This document shows, in pieces, positions 28,261-37,016 of a DNA stretch of 64,000 nt. Both the position numbers and the translations under genes were made by a program. The notes below the pieces were generated by a model. That model searched no databases and had not been told where the DNA came from. It saw nothing but the letters and a program-made list of their open reading frames with translations. Each line of letters opens with the position of its first letter. The first letter of the stretch is position 1. Origin of the DNA: Novosphingobium sp. BW1 (GTDB lineage: Bacteria > Pseudomonadota > Alphaproteobacteria > Sphingomonadales > Sphingomonadaceae); the NCBI RefSeq assembly GCF_008107685.1, contig NZ_VIRF01000091.1, positions 21,591 through 85,590 of the forward strand, read 5' to 3'.

Positions 28261-31224
28261 TCAGCGGTCAAAACCGGATCGATCGTTGGATTTCTGGTGA
28301 TCTTGATCTGCGGCTGGCGAAGCATGTCCCCTGCCTGCGTGCGCATGACTGCGGCCGGTGCTGGCTCGGCGGTCAAGTGCCGACTTCAGGATACGATCCA
28401 TGATTTCCGCAATGCCGCGCGCGCCTTCTGCGAGATGCTCACCCAGGCCCTGCGGTGAGCGGCGTTGATCAAGCTGACGTTCCAGCAGCTGGTCGCGCCG
28501 ATCCTGGCGACGATGTTGCTGGTCCTCGCGCGCCTGCGCCAGACGGCCTGCATGACGATCGGCAAGGGCGCGCGCGGTATCGCGATCGAGCCGACCGAGC
28601 CCTTCCAGCGCCGAGGTTTTCTCGCCGGTCCGGGCTTCCAGCTTTTCGACGAGCTTCTTCTCGTTTTCGGTCCAGAGCTTGACGCCCAGACGCGCGCGCG
28701 TGATCGCCGTGTAGTAGTTCTGGCCATTGACCAGGGCGGAATTGACCGGCGCCAGGACATAGACCCGCGCATAGGTCTTCGACTGCGCGGAATAGACCGT
28801 TTCGGCATAACCGTGGTCCCAGGTCTTGTGCAGGGATAGGTCGATGGTCTGGACGCGCTCCCCGCGGTCCCAGCGGATGATGGCAAGGCTCCCTTCCAGC
28901 TTCTCGACCGAACCGCGCTCGGCATTCTTGAGGTCCAGTTCGCGGTTGACGAGCCGCCACTGGATGCGGTCGCCTTGCGCAAGATCACGCTCTTCGCGGT
29001 GGAACACGTTGACGTGACGCGCTTGCCCCAGGCGCGGATCCCACCGGATCATGCGGCCATTCTCATCGACAAGGCGAACGACCTGTCTGCCATTGGCATC
29101 CTGGCTGAGACCGGCCACCCGGTACTCGGTATCGCGGGCAATGCCAGGACCGGCCAGATCGCGCGCGAAGGTTACGACCTGGCCGCCGGAATAGAAGCGC
29201 GCGAAGTGCTTTTCCTGGGCGGTCATGCCTGCGGGCGTGAGCACCGAGAGGCGTGTATCCTCGGCCGCGATCGCGCTCTCGGACTTCAAGGTCTCCCGGA
29301 TCTTCGCATTGACCAGAAGCCTGGTTTCGTTCTCGAGCACGAGGATATTGGTCGTCGCGCGGGTCTCCGGCTTGAGCCGAGTCCATTCCTCGACGAGTCC
29401 CCTCGCCAGGCGTTCCGCGCTTGCCCCGCTCACCACCTTGTCGAGCTTTTCGAGCGAAGCGGCATAGTTGCCAGCGCGGGCCTCGGTGACCGCGGATTTC
29501 ATCGTTCGCGTTTCCTGACGCATGGATTCCGTCAGCTCGGCGGTCGGAAGTCCCAGGCGCTGAAGGAGCCAGAATGGCTTGCCCTGCTCGATCGCGCCAG
29601 TCTGCCGGTTGTCCCCCAGCAGGATGAGCCTCGCGCCTGTCTCCCGGCTTATCTGGAGCAGGCGTTGAGCCTGCCGGTTCCCCAATTGCCCCGCCTCGTC
29701 GACCAGCAGGACGTGGGTATCGGTGATCCCGTGCCCGCCGCCTGCCAACAGGCTGGCCACGGTTCTGGCATCAACGCGTGCCCCGTCGCCTAGATTGGAG
29801 GCAGCCGAGGAAGTCGGCGCCAGAGCGAGAAAGTGCGTTCCCGGTTCGGCCGCCTCGGCAAGCGTACGCATCAGCATCGACTTGCCTGCACCGGCGACGC
29901 CATGGAGCCCTGTCACGCGGTCGCGCGATGACGCGAGCATGACCAGCGCCTGCTCTTGCGCCGGATTGAGCCCTGCGTGTTCGAGCCGTGCCAGCAGGCG
30001 ATCGGACGGAGCAATGGGCCGGGCATCATCCAGTGCAAGGGCGAGTTCGCGCGACAATGCCTGCTCGAGGCGGGCACTGCGCCGCGTTGTGCGCCCCCGG
30101 GTCAAGGGGCGATCGCCGGTCAGCTCGCGCACCGCTAGCAGCTTGCGCCGTGCTTCATGCGCACCGATGAGTGGCCGCACTTCGGCAAGACGGACCTCCC
30201 CGACATGGCTCGCCAGCGCATGGCGATAGAGTGAGCCCAGATTCGAAACGGCCTCGCGGGTTTCAGCCTGGCGGATCCCGAACAGGGCTGCACGCCGGCT
30301 CGCCATGGGATCGTTTTGCAGCCCCTGCCCTTCGCGCTCTGCCGCCCGGATCGCTAGCGCGGCCAACTCCTTGGCATAAGGCTTTGCACGCTCGGTCCAT
30401 TGCTCTTTCAGGTCGCCCAGCCCCGCTTTGACCTTGGGTCCACGCGTTTCGTAGAAAGACGCACGGCGCGCGGCCTGCCCGGTAAGGCCATGCTCCTGCG
30501 CATGAGCATCGATCTTTCGGGAACGCTGTGAGGTCTCGCGGATGAAGTCCTTGGGCACGCCAGCGATCTCAAAGAGGCCCCGACGCGGGTCGAATTCGAT
30601 TTCGAAGCCTTGCTCGCGCAGGTCCCGCGCGAGTTCGTTGCGGTACACCTGTCCCGCCACCATCTGCTCGGCAAACATGGCCCGGGTTTCGAGGCTCGCC
30701 ATGGGCCCGTCCACTTCGCGATTGGTCATGTTGAGGACGACGACATGGGTGTGAAGGTGCGGGTCAAGGTCCCGGCTCGCATGCTCGGTAAAGTGGGCGA
30801 AGAGCAGTCTTCCAGTCGTCTCGTGGATGATCGCACCATCCTCGCGCCGGCGGAGCGAGGCATGTTCTTCCAGATAGGAAAGCGCCGCCGTCACCGCGCC
30901 CTCGTGCGCCTCGATGATCCGCTCATCGCCCGCGACGAGCGCCATGATCGAAACCGACTTGGGTGCATTGACCGCGAAGTCCCATCCGGGATGGTGCTGG
31001 ATTTCCCCGTCCGCGCGATGCCGTCCAAGCTGCTGGCCGGCCACGCGCCCGGCAAGCAGTTCGGCAAAGACATGATGATCGACCTTACCTTCGAGCCCGA
31101 ATTCGTGCGCAAGGCGCCCTCCCCATTGGCTGGGTTCGTCACCACCCTTGGTGTAATAGTCGCCCACCGTATAATAGCGCGCGATATTGCCTGAAGTGCC
31201 CTTGAGACGGCGGGGGTGGATCAT
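28261..31224 (-). CDS. traI: TraI, MobF relaxase-helicase
   Basis: TraI nicks oriT, stays bound to the 5' end and unwinds the strand to be transferred. The 987-residue protein has two tyrosine pairs near the N-terminus (ARYYTVGDYY, residues 17-18 and 23-24) and the three-histidine metal site DPHLHTH at 154-160, both defining MobF relaxases of the TrwC/TraI class. The helicase half has Walker A GVAGAGKS at 442-449, then VLLVDEAGQLGNRQAQ, and later TAITRAR close to the C-terminus. It is near TrwC size (966) and much shorter than F TraI (1756). The C-terminus is charged with likely coiled coil. The start overlaps the traD stop. Confidence 0.95.
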   Translation of the reverse strand: MIHPRRLKGTSGNIARYYTVGDYYTKGGDEPSQWGGRLAHEFGLEGKVDHHVFAELLAGRVAGQQLGRHRADGEIQHHPGWDFAVNAPKSVSIMALVAGDERIIEAHEGAVTAALSYLEEHASLRRREDGAIIHETTGRLLFAHFTEHASRDLDPHLHTHVVVLNMTNREVDGPMASLETRAMFAEQMVAGQVYRNELARDLREQGFEIEFDPRRGLFEIAGVPKDFIRETSQRSRKIDAHAQEHGLTGQAARRASFYETRGPKVKAGLGDLKEQWTERAKPYAKELAALAIRAAEREGQGLQNDPMASRRAALFGIRQAETREAVSNLGSLYRHALASHVGEVRLAEVRPLIGAHEARRKLLAVRELTGDRPLTRGRTTRRSARLEQALSRELALALDDARPIAPSDRLLARLEHAGLNPAQEQALVMLASSRDRVTGLHGVAGAGKSMLMRTLAEAAEPGTHFLALAPTSSAASNLGDGARVDARTVASLLAGGGHGITDTHVLLVDEAGQLGNRQAQRLLQISRETGARLILLGDNRQTGAIEQGKPFWLLQRLGLPTAELTESMRQETRTMKSAVTEARAGNYAASLEKLDKVVSGASAERLARGLVEEWTRLKPETRATTNILVLENETRLLVNAKIRETLKSESAIAAEDTRLSVLTPAGMTAQEKHFARFYSGGQVVTFARDLAGPGIARDTEYRVAGLSQDANGRQVVRLVDENGRMIRWDPRLGQARHVNVFHREERDLAQGDRIQWRLVNRELDLKNAERGSVEKLEGSLAIIRWDRGERVQTIDLSLHKTWDHGYAETVYSAQSKTYARVYVLAPVNSALVNGQNYYTAITRARLGVKLWTENEKKLVEKLEARTGEKTSALEGLGRLDRDTARALADRHAGRLAQAREDQQHRRQDRRDQLLERQLDQRRSPQGLGEHLAEGARGIAEIMDRILKSALDRRASTGRSHAHAGRGHASPAADQDHQKSNDRSGFDR

Positions 31225-33284
31225 GCCGGACGGGCCTTGCGCGACGGTCCGCCGGCACGGTTATAGACATCGATCTCGATACGCGGACGGCCGCGCTTTG
31301 CGCCAAGTGTGAAGTCCTGCACTTCGCGTGGTTGGCCTGGACTGTCGTCCGGGATGGCCTCGCCCGTATCCGGCGATACGGGGGGAACAGGTTCGCGGGG
31401 AGGCTGACCATCTGCATCGCCGGACTTTCTGCCTGGATTGCGTCGCTGCTCGCGCCGGCCTGGATTTCCATTCGCAGTGCCCGCTTGACCGGGTTCGGAG
31501 CACACCTCTGGTTCCTCTTGCGCCCGTAGGGCAGCAATGATCGCAGCGCCGTCTCCGTCACGCAGCGGAGGATTGACACGCTCCACAAAGCCTTCGGCAA
31601 TCGTCGGCAAGGCATTGAACTTGTCCTTGAACCGCACCACCGGCAGGTCCCGGCCGAAGCGCAAATAGCCCGAGAGATTGGGCAGGTTGGTGACCTCGGT
31701 GTGCATGACGAGCGGGCGCGTTACCTGCATGCGCGAGAGGTTCACCCCGTCGCGCATGTCGTTGACGCCGTAGGACATGCCTTCATTCGCCTCGATCTGT
31801 TCGACCTGGCCCAGGTTCTCCGAAACGTGCTTGGCAGTGGGGGTGTCGTTCGCCCGAAGCGCAACCCAGGTCGAGCAATAGCCCGTGATCGCCGCAGCAT
31901 CCTGGATCCCGTAAGTCGCTTCCAATTGCGGGTAGGACTGGAACCCGAGAATTCCGCTGCCGCCGTACTTGCGGGCGCGAGCAAGGAAGTCCGACAGGGA
32001 CGGCAGCTTTTGCAGGGTGGGTAGTTCGTCGACGACGCAGTAGAGGCGACGCCGGTGATCCGGAGCCATGCTCATGATCGCCGAGATCGCGATGTCGAGC
32101 CAGACGGTGATGAGCGGTCGCAAGGAAGGAAGCTGGTCGGCCTTCACGGTGATGAAGAGCCAGCTGTCTCCTTCCTCGTTGCTTACCCAGTCGCGGATCG
32201 AAAGGCCCGTGCGGGTATCGTCAAGGTAGGAGAAGCTGCGCATGACGGAAGCGAGTTCGGCCTGGATTCCGGCCGATGTCCGGTCTCCTTCAAGGCTGAT
32301 GAATGCGGCCGCTTCGGTATCCTGCGCAAAGGCGACAAGGTCCTTGAGCCGGGAACGCAGCAGGCGGTCGAGGAGAACCGAAACCAGCATCTCGCCTTCG
32401 CGCGCAAGCTTCCTCAGGACCGCGACCAGGGTCCCGCGCGCGGACCTTGCCCAGAACGGATCGCCCGCCTTGTCGGGGATCGTCGATTCCGCCATCTGGT
32501 CGTAGTGATATTCGCGCGGAACATCCCCCCAGGGCGACCAGTGGGCCGTTCTGGCATCGAGCGGATTGAGGATGATGTCCTTTCCCGGGCGGTAGAACTT
32601 CTCAACGAAGGTCCCTGCCGTATCGTAGACGATCGCGCGCTTGCCCTCCCTGCGAATGCCCTCGAGCATCTTGACGATGATGTTCGTCTTGCCCGTGCCG
32701 GGGGCGCCGCACAGGAGTATATGTTCCGGCTCAAAGGCATCGGGCACAGGAACACCGCCGATCCGGAAACTTCCTCGCTCGAATTTGGACAGCACCCCCC
32801 TGACCTGCCTGACGGTCCCGAAACGCGCCCCGCGCAGGTATTCGTTCGAGCCAAGCCCCCTGCCCGTGCGGGTAAAGGCATACCAGGCGCAGGCGAGCAC
32901 GACGAGCGAACCTGCTCCCGACAATATGGCACCCCGGATGCATTCAGCTTCAAAGGCATGGAGGGTTTTCGCGGCGATCGGCGATGCCAACAGCCAGTCG
33001 GCCGAGGTCCAGTACTGGGAGCCGGCGGGTGTCTTGAAGAGGACGGGATCGTTCGTTCCGGGGGCGGCCTGAACCTTCATACTCGCTTCAAGAAGCTTGA
33101 GGAGGACGAAGCGCTGATAGTCACTGATATGTTCCAGCACCCACCAGACCGTCAGGATCACCCACAATCCCAGCCCGGCCATTACGGTCTGGGAAAAGAC
33201 CTGCGTGGTCATGCGGACATTATGGACGATCGACTGCCCGCCGCGCGTCCAGCTCCCCAGGGTATCGTTGCGGAAAATGCTCAT
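31221..33284 (-). CDS. traD: TraD, type IV coupling protein
   Basis: TraD is the hexameric inner-membrane ATPase that brings the relaxosome to the secretion channel and pumps DNA. The 687-residue protein has two N-terminal membrane segments (about residues 33-50 and 117-136), Walker A GAPGTGKT at 193-200, AIVYDTAGTFVEKFY soon after, and Walker B LYCVVDELPTLQKLPS near the middle. It also has the ARKYGGSGILGFQSYPQLE box typical of TraD/TrwB. The C-terminal 80 residues are Arg/Pro/Gly-rich and probably disordered. It leads the traD-traI-transglycosylase operon. Confidence 0.95.
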   Translation of the reverse strand: MSIFRNDTLGSWTRGGQSIVHNVRMTTQVFSQTVMAGLGLWVILTVWWVLEHISDYQRFVLLKLLEASMKVQAAPGTNDPVLFKTPAGSQYWTSADWLLASPIAAKTLHAFEAECIRGAILSGAGSLVVLACAWYAFTRTGRGLGSNEYLRGARFGTVRQVRGVLSKFERGSFRIGGVPVPDAFEPEHILLCGAPGTGKTNIIVKMLEGIRREGKRAIVYDTAGTFVEKFYRPGKDIILNPLDARTAHWSPWGDVPREYHYDQMAESTIPDKAGDPFWARSARGTLVAVLRKLAREGEMLVSVLLDRLLRSRLKDLVAFAQDTEAAAFISLEGDRTSAGIQAELASVMRSFSYLDDTRTGLSIRDWVSNEEGDSWLFITVKADQLPSLRPLITVWLDIAISAIMSMAPDHRRRLYCVVDELPTLQKLPSLSDFLARARKYGGSGILGFQSYPQLEATYGIQDAAAITGYCSTWVALRANDTPTAKHVSENLGQVEQIEANEGMSYGVNDMRDGVNLSRMQVTRPLVMHTEVTNLPNLSGYLRFGRDLPVVRFKDKFNALPTIAEGFVERVNPPLRDGDGAAIIAALRAQEEPEVCSEPGQAGTANGNPGRREQRRNPGRKSGDADGQPPREPVPPVSPDTGEAIPDDSPGQPREVQDFTLGAKRGRPRIEIDVYNRAGGPSRKARPA

Positions 33285-33429
33285 GAGCGCCTTCCCTCCT
33301 GCGCAACAGGGAATGCTTCAGCCCCGAAACGCAGCCCCATCTGGACTGGTTGAGGGACAGCGCCGTGCCCAGCTGGCGACGCCCACACCGCACCCTTTGG
33401 GTACCGCGAGCCTCCTGACATGCCCCCCT

Positions 33430-33729
33430 TCATCGGTCCTGCTCCGGATCGAGGAGGCCCCGTTCGCCGAGGATCGCGCGGGCATCGAGCATCCCTCGCT
33501 CGAGAAGTTCGGGCGAACGCGCGCCGATCGAGGTGGCGAGCAAGGTCAGGATCTGGATCGAGGTCGCCAGAACCTCGTCCTGCGAGGAATAAATGTAGCG
33601 CCCGTCGGGATCGGCTGCTTCGCCCAAAACCTGGCGGACGAACTCGGATAAGGTGAGGTTTGCGCCGTAGGCCCGGCGCTGAAGTCGCCGGTAAAGGGTG
33701 TCGTCCACCCGGACGCTTATTCTGTGCAT
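33430..33729 (-). CDS. Ribbon-helix-helix relaxosome accessory or regulator protein
   Basis: The 99-residue product begins MHRISVRVDDTLYRRLQRRA, a classic N-terminal RHH strand and helix, followed by NLTLSEFVRQVLGEA. Proteins of this type upstream of traD (TraY, TrwA, MobC-like) bind oriT, assist the relaxase and repress their own promoter. The C-terminal half (SIQILTLLATSIGARSPELL) probably mediates oligomers. The frame extends upstream to 33837, but ATG 33729 gives the RHH at the exact N-terminus. It lies between traD (145 bases away) and the palindrome-rich region that I propose as oriT. Confidence 0.8.
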   Translation of the reverse strand: MHRISVRVDDTLYRRLQRRAYGANLTLSEFVRQVLGEAADPDGRYIYSSQDEVLATSIQILTLLATSIGARSPELLERGMLDARAILGERGLLDPEQDR

Positions 33730-33777
33730 GCCATTGCTCCGCTGCGCGAAGCCCGGCGTCAGAATGTCATGAAGCAG

Positions 33778-33808
33778 GAGTTTTCTACCGCAAACCGGCA
33801 GAAAACTC
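33778..33808. repeat. Inverted repeat, likely relaxosome or operator site
   Basis: Two 13-base arms (33778-33790 and 33796-33808) around a 5-base loop pair with one mismatch: GAGTTTTCTACCG and CGGCAGAAAACTC. It lies about 50 bases upstream of the RHH gene, so it fits either an autoregulatory operator or the hairpin next to nic. Confidence 0.75.
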
Positions 33809-33865
33809 AAGAAATGCCGCTGTCCGCCGTGGCACACGCAGGAAAAGCCAGGAAGCCCAAGGGGT

Positions 33866-33889
33866 TCGCGATGGGAGGCTCAATCGCGA
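33866..33889. repeat. Inverted repeat in oriT candidate
   Basis: TCGCGAT at 33866-33872 and ATCGCGA at 33883-33889 are perfect 7-base arms around a 10-base spacer. It is the weakest of the set and could be chance in GC-rich DNA. Confidence 0.45.
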
Positions 33890-34002
33890 TACTACCGGTA
33901 TGACGCCAACCCCGTCCAGCGGGTGACACGGCACCCTTTGCAAGGCACTGAACTAGCGCAGAAAACGCGCGCAGCACCCGTGCGGACGGTGCATTACAAA
34001 AT

Positions 34003-34016
34003 TGCCCCTTGGGGCA
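34003..34016. repeat. Short perfect hairpin in oriT candidate
   Basis: TGCCCC at 34003-34008 and GGGGCA at 34011-34016 with a TT loop. No T-run follows, so a terminator is unlikely. Confidence 0.5.
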
Positions 34017-34031
34017 TGAGTGACGACAACA

Positions 34032-34051
34032 CGCAAGAGCTTGCTCTTGCG
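34032..34051. repeat. Perfect 9-bp inverted repeat in oriT candidate
   Basis: CGCAAGAGC at 34032-34040 and GCTCTTGCG at 34043-34051, separated by TT. Its near-perfect dyad shape suggests a protein-binding site, for example an operator for the recombinase operon that starts about 200 bases downstream. Confidence 0.65.
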
Positions 34052-34256
34052 CCCGCAAGTCCTGGCCCGGGAGGGTCAAAAGGCTGAAGGTCATGGACTT
34101 TTTCTTGTCCTTCTTCGGTCCGGATCGAGGGACTCGGTGTCGGCAAAATCGTGCGTGCAATGGCTGTCCATGAAGTTCCCCGCGTGTCCCCGGGAACTTG
34201 CCCCGGTGACGCGCTTCTTCCCCGGCGCGTCTGCGCCGGAGACATGGAGTGCTTCA

Positions 34257-35501
34257 ATGCGCCGCACCAAAAAGATCGACCTGGCCGGGGTCGACATTCC
34301 CTCATTGCCCCTGCCCTCAACGGGCGAGAAGCTGATCCACGACAGCGAGGCCCTGGGCCTGGCCCTTCGTCTGCGAGCGTCCGGTTCGAGAACCTGGATC
34401 GTGTTTGAAAGCGGCAAAGGTAAGACCCGCCGGAAGACCCTGGGGGATGCCTTCTCTCTTCCCGTTCAGTCCGCGCGGGTGTGCTGCTCGGCGCCCCTGC
34501 CCACCCCGCAAAAGGGCAACTCTGGCCTCTATTCCGAGACGGCAAGCGTCGCTGAAGTGATGGCGGGCTATCTCGCTTTCGGAGAAGATCGGCGATGGAA
34601 ACCATCCACGGGACGGGTCATGGAGGGGGCCGCTCGCCTCCATATTCTTCCCCCGCTCGGTGCTCGCCAGGTGCGAGCGGTCACCCATAGCGAGGTCATG
34701 AAATGGCATCAGGAGCTCACCCGGACGACGAGCGCGGCGCGCATGGCGCTCTCGACGCTGTCAGGAATGATGCTCTACGCCGAGGATCATGGACTGCGCA
34801 AAGGCGGCTCGAACCCGTGCCGAGGTCTGCGGAAGAAGGCGCGGGGCGAGCGAGGCAGTCACCTCACACCTGCCACCATGCGCCGCCTGTGGAAGGCGAT
34901 CGAAGGGCACGCCGAGCTCTACCCTGATCCGTGCGACGTCATCCGGCTGCTCCTTCTCACAGGAGCCCGCAAGAGCGAGATCCTGACCCTCGAATGGGAT
35001 CGTGTCGAAGACGGCCGGGCAGTTCTGGAAGACTCGAAATCGGGGCCGAGGACGGTCTGGCTCTGTGCCCCCGCCGTGGCCATTCTCGATCGGCGGCGTT
35101 CCCTGTCCCGCACGCGTTTCGTGTTCCCCGGTATGAACGATGATGCCCCGAGATCGTCGGTGGATTTCGCGTGGAAAAAGATCAGGAAGGCCGCCGGGGT
35201 CCCCACGCTGCGGCTCCATGACTTACGCCATCACTTCGCCTCTGTCGGGGTATCGAACGGGCTTGATCTCAGGGTGGTTGGCGCCCTTCTCGGGCACCAC
35301 GACATAGACAGCACACTCGTCTATGCGCACATGCCGACCTCCGCGATCAAGCGATCCGCAAACCGCGTCTCGCGGCTGATCGATGACGCCCTCTCCGATC
35401 CCGGCGCACCCTCACCTACCCGACACCGTCCCTCCCGCGCGCGTTCGCAGCAGCGCGTCCGGTCGTTCGCGGGCACCCTCACGGAGGTGGGAAATGGCTA
35501 A
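34257..35501 (+). CDS. Tyrosine recombinase 1 (integrase)
   Basis: This 414-residue tyrosine recombinase has the catalytic set in order: TGARKSEILTLEW (first Arg), LHDLRHHFAS (His and second Arg), LLGHHDIDSTLVYAH (third His and the nucleophile Tyr). The N-terminal part (SEALGLALRLRASGSRTWI) is of the DUF4102 arm-binding type, followed by a SAM-like core-binding domain. The frame is open from 34020, but ATG 34257 with GGAG seven bases upstream starts a sensible protein (MRRTKKIDLAGVD). The C-terminal tail is basic and Ser/Arg-rich. It overlaps the next recombinase gene by 8 bases. It could act in element integration, dimer resolution or cassette exchange. Confidence 0.88.
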   Translation: MRRTKKIDLAGVDIPSLPLPSTGEKLIHDSEALGLALRLRASGSRTWIVFESGKGKTRRKTLGDAFSLPVQSARVCCSAPLPTPQKGNSGLYSETASVAEVMAGYLAFGEDRRWKPSTGRVMEGAARLHILPPLGARQVRAVTHSEVMKWHQELTRTTSAARMALSTLSGMMLYAEDHGLRKGGSNPCRGLRKKARGERGSHLTPATMRRLWKAIEGHAELYPDPCDVIRLLLLTGARKSEILTLEWDRVEDGRAVLEDSKSGPRTVWLCAPAVAILDRRRSLSRTRFVFPGMNDDAPRSSVDFAWKKIRKAAGVPTLRLHDLRHHFASVGVSNGLDLRVVGALLGHHDIDSTLVYAHMPTSAIKRSANRVSRLIDDALSDPGAPSPTRHRPSRARSQQRVRSFAGTLTEVGNG

Positions 35502-36693
35502 CCTCAAGACGCAACTGACCGACGCGATCTGCAGCAGAGCTCGACCAGGAGCACGCGAATATGCACTGCGCGACGAACGTCAGGCATGCCTCAGTCTGCG
35601 CGTGCGTCCATCCGGCACCAAGACATGGGAAGTGCGGGAACGATCCAATGGCCTTCCTGTAAGATCGACACTTGGGACCTTCCCGGCCATGGGGGTGAAA
35701 GCCGCCCGAATGGCGGCGGTCGCATTCCTAGCCGGAGACAGAAAACCCGTCAGGCGATCTGTGACCTTCCGCGAATTGTGCGCCCAGCATGAACTGCGGC
35801 ATGCGGCAAACCTCAAACCGTCGGGCCTCCGGACCTATCGAACCTACGTCCGGCTGCAACTGCTCCCGGCATTCGGATCATGCCCAATCGATACCATTAC
35901 CCGCCGCGATGTTGTGTGTTGGTTCGAGCGATACGGGATGACCAGCCCGGGCGGTGCAAACCGGGCACTCGGCATTCTGAGCCATATGCTCACCTCGGCT
36001 CAGCGGTGGGACATGCTGCCACCAGACTGGTCGAACCCGGCGGTCGGAATTCGGCTGAACCGGCGGCGCGCTATCGGCACGTTCCTCTCCAGGGCGCAGA
36101 TGGCCCGCCTCGGCGGCGTCCTTACGCGCAGGTCGAACATCGGTTGTCCTGCGGCGGGTGTCCTCGAAGCCCTGCTCCTCACCGGCTGCCGGGTGGGCGA
36201 GATTCTATCCTTGCGCTGGGAGGATGTCCGGCCCGACCGGCTACGGCTTCGAGACAGCAAGACCGGCGCCCGCGATGTTCCGATGGGGACCGCAGCCCGG
36301 CGGTTCTTCACCTCGTACAGACGGCGACGAACGGCCGCGCGCGGACGCCACAAGGTCTTCCAGTTCGGAGAGGCCGTACCCTACGAACGGGTCAGGACTG
36401 TGTGGCTCTCGGTGCGGAAGGAAGCCCACCTTCCGGGAACGCTGCGCATCCATGACCTGCGGCACAGCTTTGCCAGCCATGCGATCATGGCGGGCGAAAG
36501 CCTGTTCACCGTCTCCCGGCTGCTGGGACATAAGCGCATCCAGACGACTGCCCGCTACGCGCACTTGGCAGACAATACGCTCAGGGCCAGCGCCGAACGG
36601 ATCGGAATGCTGATCCTCGATCAGGTGGAGCCGCCAACGCGGCGGGGCAAAGAGCCAACCACGCCGACGAAAACCGGTGGAGGCGCGTCATGA
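35494..36693 (+). CDS. Tyrosine recombinase 2, overlapping recombinase 1
   Basis: This second tyrosine recombinase (399 residues) carries TGCRVGEILSLRW, IHDLRHSFASH and LLGHKRIQTTARYAHL, so both Arg residues, the His boxes and the Tyr are intact. Its N-terminal segment (QACLSLRVRPSGTKTWEV) matches the DUF4102-like arm domain of recombinase 1, yet the two are diverged, so they are not a recent duplication. ATG 35494 is chosen because GGAGG lies seven bases upstream; the frame extends back to 35383. It overlaps recombinase 1 by 8 bases and the next gene by ATGA: a three-gene operon. Confidence 0.88.
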   Translation: MANLKTQLTDAICSRARPGAREYALRDERQACLSLRVRPSGTKTWEVRERSNGLPVRSTLGTFPAMGVKAARMAAVAFLAGDRKPVRRSVTFRELCAQHELRHAANLKPSGLRTYRTYVRLQLLPAFGSCPIDTITRRDVVCWFERYGMTSPGGANRALGILSHMLTSAQRWDMLPPDWSNPAVGIRLNRRRAIGTFLSRAQMARLGGVLTRRSNIGCPAAGVLEALLLTGCRVGEILSLRWEDVRPDRLRLRDSKTGARDVPMGTAARRFFTSYRRRRTAARGRHKVFQFGEAVPYERVRTVWLSVRKEAHLPGTLRIHDLRHSFASHAIMAGESLFTVSRLLGHKRIQTTARYAHLADNTLRASAERIGMLILDQVEPPTRRGKEPTTPTKTGGGAS

Positions 36694-36938
36694 CCAGTAG
36701 CGAACATGATCATGCTGAAATGGGTCAGGCCGAGCAGGAGGTGGGTCAAATGATCTGGCTTCGGGCCGCGCCGCGCATGACGCGGCTTGCGACCATCGTC
36801 ATCCGGCTCAGGCTCTACCGTGGCTGGAGCCCGGAACGGATCTGTCGAAGGCTGCATATCTCACGGCGCCGGTTTCGTCGGCACCTGCTCATAGCGGTGC
36901 GGGAGATCGCTCGCGCTGCAGCCGACATCGACAGATAG
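36690..36938 (+). CDS. Small helix-turn-helix protein of the recombinase operon
   Basis: This 82-residue product has a short acidic N-terminus and a basic C-terminal half (RLYRGWSPERICRRLHISRR, then RRFRRHLLIAVREI) that reads as a helix-turn-helix of sigma-70 region 4 or resolvase type. Overlap with recombinase 2 by ATGA suggests it acts with the recombinases, perhaps as a directionality or accessory factor; this is inference. I do not recognise a named family. Confidence 0.65.
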   Translation: MTSSEHDHAEMGQAEQEVGQMIWLRAAPRMTRLATIVIRLRLYRGWSPERICRRLHISRRRFRRHLLIAVREIARAAADIDR

Positions 36939-37016
36939 AAAATAACAACGCCCTTCCAGACGCGGCATTGCGCCCAAGACGTGCATCGTTCGGAAGGGCT
37001 TGCTAAGGAAACGCCC

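Larger units (their letters stand above)
33730..34256. other. Candidate origin of transfer (oriT) and promoter region rich in palindromes
   Basis: No convincing gene covers this 527-base stretch. It holds four inverted repeats listed separately: 33778-33808, 33866-33889, 34003-34016 and 34032-34051. It lies between an RHH relaxosome-type gene transcribed away on one side and recombinase genes transcribed away on the other, the usual setting of oriT next to traD-traI. No nic site could be matched with confidence to known MobF sites (F, R388), so the assignment rests on position and structure. Confidence 0.55.
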
